From positions 1 through 47,028 of the forward strand of contig JAUCBJ010005277.1 of assembly GCA_032718475.1 (NCBI GenBank): a stretch of 47,028 nucleotides of DNA, given 5' to 3'. Source of the stretch: Nemertoderma westbladi. Lineage: Eukaryota > Xenacoelomorpha > Nemertodermatida > Nemertodermatidae. Under the pieces are notes generated by a model. That model made no database searches. It saw only the letters and a program-made list of their open reading frames with translations, and had not been told where the DNA came from. Numbering within the stretch: the first letter of the stretch is position 1; each line of letters opens with the position of its first letter. This document shows, piece after piece, positions 41,028 to 47,028 of this stretch. The position numbers and the translations under genes were made by a program.

Positions 41028-43416
41028 TCTTAGATTAGAGAACTACCTACAGTGTACAGACTGACAGACCTACCACTGTACCGGTACGTGTACCGGCTGA
41101 CTGGTAAGTTACTGTACGGCTTGGCTTGGCAGCTTGGTAGACCTGTAGTCTGTAGACGGCAAGTCAATTATGTCTCAATTTCGAAGAAAATACAGTCCGG
41201 TAATCAGGTACATATATAAATAAATAGGCCTACAGTATTTCTGTATTTTACTGATGTACTGGTACCGATAGCAGATAGCAGTTTAGCAGTACTGTGTACA
41301 TGGTGTAGGCCTATAGCTTTAAATCTAGTCAATAAATTCAGCTGATAGATTCAGCTGATTCAGCTTGCTCTTAGCTATGCCTTTATCCAGTTATCTGCTT
41401 TATGCTGATGTGCGCGTGGTTCATTATAAACCAATTAATTATTAAAAAATACAATTAATTTATTTCTTGTAGCTGTGTACTGTATGAATTAAACTGTATG
41501 TTCCTATTCTCAACGTGCTATTTTTTGGTGCTGATTCTGTGATTATTGTTACTTACTATAATATGGCTGTGTATTTGAATATGTTTGGAGTTGGGGTTGG
41601 GCTGTATTGTATTCTACAGAGTTCTGCTAAAAATATGTTTTCATGCGTTCTGTAAAAAGAACCACCCACTTTTAAACACCTTTTGTACTGGTGAAAGAAA
41701 CATAATTTTTATTTACTTTAAGCGTGAGAAGTGAAAAAAATCTAAGGTTATTATCCAGCAAAGTCAGTATAATGCAGTCTAAATATTCGTAGGATAAATT
41801 TGAAGACTTATTCGAATATTCAGATGATTGAGCTAGTTTTTATCCGGCAAATAGAAGGATAATTATGCCTGTTAATGTATTCGCCGGAAAAATTATCCTT
41901 CTAAACGATAAAACGATAAATAAATTTGTAGACTTTTCAAAGGTTGGATCATTTAGCTTAGTTTTGTTTAATTATGCTTTAGTTACTGTACAGTATGTTA
42001 TGTTTCATCCGGCAAATACTACTTTAATAAATACTAATAATAATACTACTTTAATGCCTACTACTGTATAATCCTGATAATTTTATCTGGACCATTAGCA
42101 CTAAATTAGTACAATGTTATCAGTTCTTTAGAACTATTAGTACTTAAGGGCATTCTATTGAATAATTTTTTTTAAGTTAATTAAGTTAGTTAATGTTAAG
42201 GAGAGTTGTTAGGAGAGCTGCACAGAGTTGATTTAATTCAATTATATTTTGTTAAGTAATTTGTATTTTATTTTATTCAAAGTTCTATTCGCAGATTCGC
42301 GTTTACTGTGTGAATCACAGTCTGGATATTGATTCAATACAGTCTGAAAGCAGGACCAGGAATGTCGGGAAAAAAAGGGGTCATAAGAATAATTTCGAAA
42401 AAAGGGGTCAAAAGAGCAAGAAAGGGGTCAAAAAAATAACTGCGCCTTCTGATAAATACACACTTTACTACAGGAATGTTGGATTAACACTGTACTGTAC
42501 TCATACTGCTGTATGTAAGTCCTGAAGTCTGTAATTCAGACAGTACTGCAGTAGTACTGTAGTACAAGCAAGGCCTACTAAAAGACAGGCCTGGCAGCCT
42601 ACTGCCTTACTCAAAATCTTATGGGCCGACTTTTAAGTATACCTGCAATGTGTTATCTCATCGTAAACGATCCGGTCTAGTACTTGATTGATATATTATT
42701 TTCATCAGAACTATTAGTGGAACGTTGTGGGCTACATCCTACAAAAGAAAAATATATTGATGATTATATGAACAGGACGAGCGCAGCGAGGCTTAAAATG
42801 TGTTAAGAGGCAGACTGAGCAACCAGACTAAAGTAAAAAGATAGAAGTATGGTATTTGTTTCTATTTTGTATAAGTTGTTATAATTACTGAATTAACTTT
42901 TTATAAATAATTTACAACTTGATAATGTCAATTTAGAACAGTTAATAGCTTACACTGTTACTACTGTACTAGCACAAAAGTTATAGTTTATAGAGGAGCT
43001 ATGGTTTTTATAATCTATTATCGCTGGTCGTTTGGAAAGGAGCGCGGTTTGGATACCGAGATCGCTGGAAACCAAAGGATGTCTGAATATTAACAAAACT
43101 CCAAAATTTTAAAATTATCTCAAGATATTGAGCAGTTTTTCGCATAGATACATTCGAAATTGTCGTTGCCCTCAAAGCAGCTACTCGGGTTTCGAGTTCG
43201 GTAGTAGTATTTTTACTGTCTGACTGTGTTTAATGTGTTAATTTTATGTTATAGGGCCTATGCTTCATATTGAATTTACAATAAATACTGAAATAATAAT
43301 GTAATATAGTACCGGTATAAAAAATAAAAAGAATACCGTATTTATATTGTATTGTATGCAACTACTGTAGATCTGTATATACTGAGATAGATATTGTACT
43401 TACTTTTAGGTTTTGA
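41028..43416. other. Intergenic, no gene recognised
   Basis: AT-rich with many TACAGTA/TACTGTA and TAGGCCTA palindromes near the 40.4-41.0 kb frame. 41745-41905 repeats the phrase TATCCGGCAAATAGAAGGATAA and its inverse (GCCGGAAAAATTATCCTTCTA), a small inverted repeat. Frames at 41865 and 42310 are low-complexity. A pyrimidine-rich TTACTTTTAG at about 43400-43409 could be a splice acceptor leading into the pirin frame, so a 5' noncoding exon may lie here. Confidence 0.45.
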
Positions 43417-44412
43417 ATGCATGTTAAATTCTGGTTTACTTTGTTAGTTCTTTTCATTTTAACGTCGTATCCGTATCTAAATAATATGTCTGTAATGAAA
43501 TCAGTAACAAAGATCATTACCGGCCACAAGCAGCTGGAAGGAGGCGGTTTCCAGGTGAGGCGTCCACTAGGTGGCGCCATACAGTATTGGGACCCCCTGC
43601 TGCTACTGGACCACTTCGGACCGGTGGTCCATAAACCGGGGGAGGCGGTAGGGGCGCCGGACCACCCGCACCGTGGCTTCGAGACGGTCACCTACATAGT
43701 GGACGGTGCCTGGGACCACCACGACTCCCGCGGGAACAAGGGCCATCTCCGCGCGGGTTGGGTGCAATGGATGACCGCTGGCAGCGGACTGGTACACGCG
43801 GAGATGCCCTCCAAGGAGATAATGAAGAACGGAGGGTTGCTCGAAGGGTTCCAGTTGTGGGTCAACCTCCCTCAGGCACAGAAGATGTGCCCACCGAGGT
43901 ACCAGGACACCCCTGCGGATAAGATACCAGTAGTGGAGGAACCTAATGTGAGAGTTAAAGTCATCGCTGGGGAGTATAAGAAGCAGAAAGCGTTTATAGA
44001 AACGCGAACGCCCATATTGTATCTGGATGTTTGGTTGAATAGCGGTCGCGGTGAATTCGATGTGGAAGTCGCTCCCGGTTTCAATATGATGACGTATTGT
44101 TACCGTGGAAACGGGAAGATTCAAGGCGCCGACGTTGTTTTGGGTCAGGCCGTGTTTATGGACGAGGCCGGCGATGTAATCAGGTTGTTAGCGAAGGATG
44201 GAGAGGCGAGGTTCCTGCTTATCGGCGGGAAGCCATTCGGTGAGCCGATACAGCGTCACGGCCCGATCGTCATGACTACCAGCGAGGAAATCAATGAGGC
44301 CTTTATGGATTACCGTCAGGGTAAGTTTGGGGACATTGCCGGGAGCGAGGAGAGATATTCCGAGACGAAGAAGGCGCTGGAGACGCAGAAAAAGAATAAA
44401 TTCAGTTACTAA
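43417..44412 (+). CDS. Pirin-family bicupin, intact, single exon
   Basis: Pirins are iron-binding bicupins; human PIR is a redox-dependent nuclear cofactor, and several bacterial ones cleave quercetin. The metal ligands are kept: His83 and His85 in PDHPHRGFET, His127 and Glu129 in VHAEMP. FQLWVNLP, ARFLLIGGKPFGEPIQRHGP and MTTSEEI complete both cupin halves. The frame has 331 residues (human 290). The first 22 (KFWFTLLVLFILTS) form a hydrophobic segment, so it could be secreted or membrane-anchored; Met24 (43486) is an equally good start for a cytosolic protein. Phrases such as EGGGFQVRRPLG, GAPDHPHRGFETVTYIVDG, WMTAGSGLVHAEMPS and LLEGFQLWVNLP read more like bacterial pirins than human PIR. 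AATAAA follows at 44439. A second pirin type, or an old transfer, is possible. Confidence 0.93.
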   Translation: MHVKFWFTLLVLFILTSYPYLNNMSVMKSVTKIITGHKQLEGGGFQVRRPLGGAIQYWDPLLLLDHFGPVVHKPGEAVGAPDHPHRGFETVTYIVDGAWDHHDSRGNKGHLRAGWVQWMTAGSGLVHAEMPSKEIMKNGGLLEGFQLWVNLPQAQKMCPPRYQDTPADKIPVVEEPNVRVKVIAGEYKKQKAFIETRTPILYLDVWLNSGRGEFDVEVAPGFNMMTYCYRGNGKIQGADVVLGQAVFMDEAGDVIRLLAKDGEARFLLIGGKPFGEPIQRHGPIVMTTSEEINEAFMDYRQGKFGDIAGSEERYSETKKALETQKKNKFSY

Positions 44413-44438
44413 TTAATCGCCTTGCAGCAGCAAAAGTA

Positions 44439-44444
44439 AATAAA
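44439..44444 (+). promoter_or_regulatory. Candidate poly(A) signal of pirin gene
   Basis: AATAAA 27 bases after the stop codon; close but usable. Confidence 0.45.
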
Positions 44445-45051
44445 TTAGTTAACTTAGTTTTCTCTTCGTTTAGCCTAAATTGTCTTTGTAAATATATTGT
44501 GTTACTTATTAGTTTCTTATCCTTTTTTCTAAATTTAATGTGCTTTTGTTAAATTATTTTGATAAAAATTGTCAATCACCGATACAAACTATTATGTTGT
44601 CTACCGTAATAATTTATTATTATCAGGAGTTTAATTTAACGTTGAACAAAATTTAATGTTAAAATAATTGTAATTTTGTGTTGATATTTCTTGTTTGGGC
44701 AGTTAAAATAATTCTAGACGAAAAATGATACGGTACGAAAACCTCAGATGCAAATTGCAAACTCTACGAACAATAATTACAGCGTTGTAAGTCTAACACC
44801 GTTAGGTTTCAGTGGTTTATAGCCAAATTTTATTTTTTTTAGAAAAATCTTCATTTTTTGACGCATTTTTTTTAAAAAGGAATATTGAAGATAATAATGA
44901 TTTCCTCGAAAAACCCAAAATTATAATGAATATAAAATAGTAACTGATGTTAATCTGCACAAACGTTTTAAACCTTTTACAACCAGTTTCTGAGTATATT
45001 TCCTATTTCATCCCTCTCCAGGGGGAAATCGAGGCAAATAACTGCTGATTA

Positions 45052-45190
45052 CAATGTTTTATACTTTTATAATCTTTGGTTTATTGTGTTGGTTAGAATA
45101 ACCGGTCACTGTGACCTGTTTTATTGACTCCCCTTTATTATTATTATTTTTTGTTAGAATATATAAGTTAACTCTAACCTGCTCCTTTCC
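45052..45190 (-). repeat. Dispersed ~85-bp repeat family, copy F (diverged)
   Basis: On the minus strand: GGAAAGGAGCAGGTTAGAGTT, an AT-rich insertion, then AACAGGTCACAGTGACCGGTTATTCTAACC split by AACACAATAAACC. Related to copies A-C by order of blocks. Confidence 0.45.
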
Positions 45191-45666
45191 ATTAATTGAT
45201 TATTAATACTGTATTTATTTAGACTTGCCTCGATTGGACTCTATTATTTATAACTGCTGCAGTGATATTATATTTATTGTGGTGTTTGATTAACGATTTA
45301 TCTGTGCTGTGCTCTACTTTTTATATTATAAACGAATATGCTACATAATTTTATGCGCTAATACTTAGCCTTAATCGTTTTTCTGTAATCTCTTATGTAA
45401 ATAAGTTAATTAATAATATTGTTATTTGTATTGACATGGGAAATCCATCCTGTTTTATTTCTCCTCCGCTTATTGTAATAGGCCAAGGGGGGGGGGGGGG
45501 GTGGGGGGGGACTTTATAATAGTCTGTAAATTGAACCAACTGATCCACAGCCTCTGCATTACTTGATTATCTTTAAGTGGTTGTGTAAGGAGTACCCCCT
45601 AGTGGTATCTCTAAGTTCACATGTTTTAATCCGACCACAGTCTACACAGTGTAAACTTTTTGTATT

Positions 45667-45667
<1 letters not shown>

Positions 45668-45697
<30 letters not shown>
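45668..45697 (+). repeat. Run of 30 C
   Basis: An unbroken homopolymer. Similar runs of 20-27 C or G are at 1633, 1945, 12783 and 33433, with shorter ones at 36444 and 45487. Exact length may be affected by sequencing. Confidence 0.9.
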
Positions 45698-46122
45698 TTA
45701 ACTTACGATAAAAAAGTAAACTTGTTTGTAAATTTAATGTTAAAAATACGTTTAATAATTTACAATAATTGTATTGATTTAATTCATAAATTCCGGGATG
45801 TTTCTTCAAATCAAACTATTCCACATTTTTGTGGCTGCTCTATTAATACCAATTCATCTTCCAATCAAATACATTCAATAACTATACTTTACATACTGTA
45901 TCTTATCCTCCAAAATCATGGGTATCAAACTGTAAATGACCTTTTTGTTGTTTACTTCTTGGCTTGGCTTATTTTGTTCAAATTTAACAACACTGGCAAA
46001 GGGAGGGAAATTTAAAAAATCCTATGGAACACCACAGTTCTATGGTTTCGGTACCAGTGGTACAGCAGTAGTAGCGATTCTCGTGTTCAACTGCAAACTG
46101 AACAGCTGTTCCGCAATCCAGG

Positions 46123-46938
46123 ATGTCGTCCAGGCGGCCGGAACATTCGGCCCCTCCTGAGTTCTTCTACAACTCGACGGAAGCCCGGAAGTACACCAGC
46201 AACTCCAGGATAATAGGAATCCAAGTTGACATGTCGAGCAGAGCGTTGGAACTGCTCGCCTTACCGGAGGACGAACCCCTACTCCTGCTGGACGTCGGGT
46301 GCGGGTCCGGGTTGAGCGGTGAGACGATATCGGAAGGCGGTCACCACTGGGTTGGCGTTGATATAAGCGAGGATATGTTGGAAGTGGCCGTCGAACGGGA
46401 GGTGGAAGGGGGACTGGTGTTGGGCGATCTGGGGGAAGGTTTACCATTCCGTCCCGGGGTATTTGACGCCGCTATCAGTATATCTACACTGCAGTGGCTT
46501 TGCAATGCCGATAAGAAATCCCACAACCCCGCTAAACGACTATACACATTCTTTTCCGCTCTTTATGGTTGTTTGCGGCGAGGCGGTAAAGCTGTTTTCC
46601 AACTTTACCCGGAAAACTCGTCCCAATTGGAACTGATTACCTCACAATCTTTACGCGCCGGTTTCCAAGGAGGCGTCGTTATCGACTACCCGAACTCATC
46701 CAAGGCGAAGAAGATCTTCCTTGTGTTGACCAACGGGCCTGTGTTCGTGTCCCTCCCGCCGGCTCTGGGCACGGCGGACTGCGTGGCTCTCAGCGCTGGA
46801 AGGCAGCGGGATTCCAGGAGGGCTGGTAAGGGCAGCAAGTCGTGGGTTCTCTCGAAGAAGGAGCGATGGAGACGGCAGGGTAAAACAGTTCGCGATGATT
46901 GTAAATATACGGCCCGGAAACGCCCGTCTAAGTGGTAG
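46123..46938 (+). CDS. BUD23: 18S rRNA (guanine-N7) methyltransferase BUD23, intact, single exon
   Basis: BUD23 (WBSCR22 in human), active with TRMT112, methylates N7 of a conserved guanine in 18S rRNA during 40S assembly in the nucleus. The 271-residue frame (human 281) starts [16 protein letters not shown], as in orthologues. It has the SAM-binding motif [13 protein letters not shown] (residues 54-66), then [53 protein letters not shown] and [13 protein letters not shown]. It ends with the basic tail [16 protein letters not shown] and YTARKRP, which directs it to the nucleus. No break or frameshift. Vertebrate BUD23 has many introns; none here. A poly(A) signal was not seen before the window ends. 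Confidence 0.97.
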   Translation: MSSRRPEHSAPPEFFYNSTEARKYTSNSRIIGIQVDMSSRALELLALPEDEPLLLLDVGCGSGLSGETISEGGHHWVGVDISEDMLEVAVEREVEGGLVLGDLGEGLPFRPGVFDAAISISTLQWLCNADKKSHNPAKRLYTFFSALYGCLRRGGKAVFQLYPENSSQLELITSQSLRAGFQGGVVIDYPNSSKAKKIFLVLTNGPVFVSLPPALGTADCVALSAGRQRDSRRAGKGSKSWVLSKKERWRRQGKTVRDDCKYTARKRPSKW

Positions 46939-47028
46939 TCCTGATTTATTTACAGTGATATAAAATTAATATTGTAAATGTATATTTACAAATTACAAAG
47001 CGAATTCAAATTACCGCGCATTCTTTTT

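Larger units (their letters stand above)
44445..46122. other. Intergenic between pirin and BUD23
   Basis: AT-rich with no supported gene. It holds a reverse copy of the ~85-bp repeat (45052-45190), interrupted G runs at 45487-45510, and a run of 30 C at 45668-45697. The open frame reading through that C run (45563-46015) is low-complexity and not credible. CGCAATCCAG just before the BUD23 start could be a splice acceptor. Confidence 0.5.

Noticed and set aside
43603-44124. 173-codon minus-strand frame over pirin
   Set aside because: Antisense shadow of a conserved coding region.
45563-46015. 150-codon frame upstream of BUD23
   Set aside because: It reads through a run of 30 C and AT-rich spacer, with no domain or codon bias.

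Overview
The window is nuclear DNA from an animal, probably a marine invertebrate. It has spliced protein genes of animal type, GT-AG introns, AATAAA poly(A) signals, AT-rich spacers and many eukaryotic transposable elements. A galactose-3-O-sulfotransferase gene, TAGGCCTA/TACAGTA-rich spacers and hAT, Academ-like, gypsy and RTE-like elements would suit a deuterostome or lophotrochozoan, but the species cannot be named from this sequence.

Layout. 0.2-1.2 kb: decayed Ty3/gypsy integrase. 1.5-7.1 kb: small DNA transposons (one with a 3-bp and one with a 9-bp target duplication), one arm of a ~1.2 kb inverted dispersed repeat, and a LINE fragment. 7.5-13.5 kb: a two-exon GAL3ST-like gene with an in-frame TGA and a 4.8 kb intron that holds a 2.9 kb terminal-inverted-repeat transposon with a broken nuclease-like gene. 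13.9-16.5 kb: the other inverted-repeat arm and a TTAA-flanked element. 17.1-26.4 kb (minus): complete mitochondrial HSP70 (HSPA9/mortalin), four coding exons, 681 codons. Its introns hold a 1.75 kb hAT-like element and a 3.66 kb array of a 13-bp, CpG-rich unit. 28.1-29.1 kb: a foldback structure with 15-bp tandem repeats in its arms. 29.5-32.6 kb: X-box-like repeats, a tRNA-derived sequence and LINE fragments. 33.9-34.8 kb (plus): intact single-exon STUB1/CHIP. 35.4-40.0 kb: a second copy of the TTAA element, a perfect 20-bp array, a small TAA-flanked element and a 22-bp alternating array. 40.4-41.0 kb (minus): an unrecognised SP/TP-rich reading frame with a poly(A) signal. 43.4-44.4 kb (plus): intact single-exon pirin that reads like bacterial pirins. 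46.1-46.9 kb (plus): intact single-exon BUD23 rRNA methyltransferase.

The host genes do not form an operon or shared pathway. HSPA9 and STUB1 both belong to the chaperone network (CHIP ubiquitinates clients of cytosolic HSC70), but their proximity is probably chance. BUD23 (18S rRNA modification), pirin (iron cupin) and GAL3ST (Golgi sulfation) are unrelated. What stands out is that STUB1, PIR, BUD23 and the unknown frame are all uninterrupted, and HSPA9 has only three coding introns, so the genome looks intron-poor although rich in repeats. No new gene system could be established. The strongest oddities are the giant 13-bp array in HSPA9, the stop codon in an otherwise well-preserved sulfotransferase, the nested transposon in its intron, and a recurring ~85-bp repeat family.
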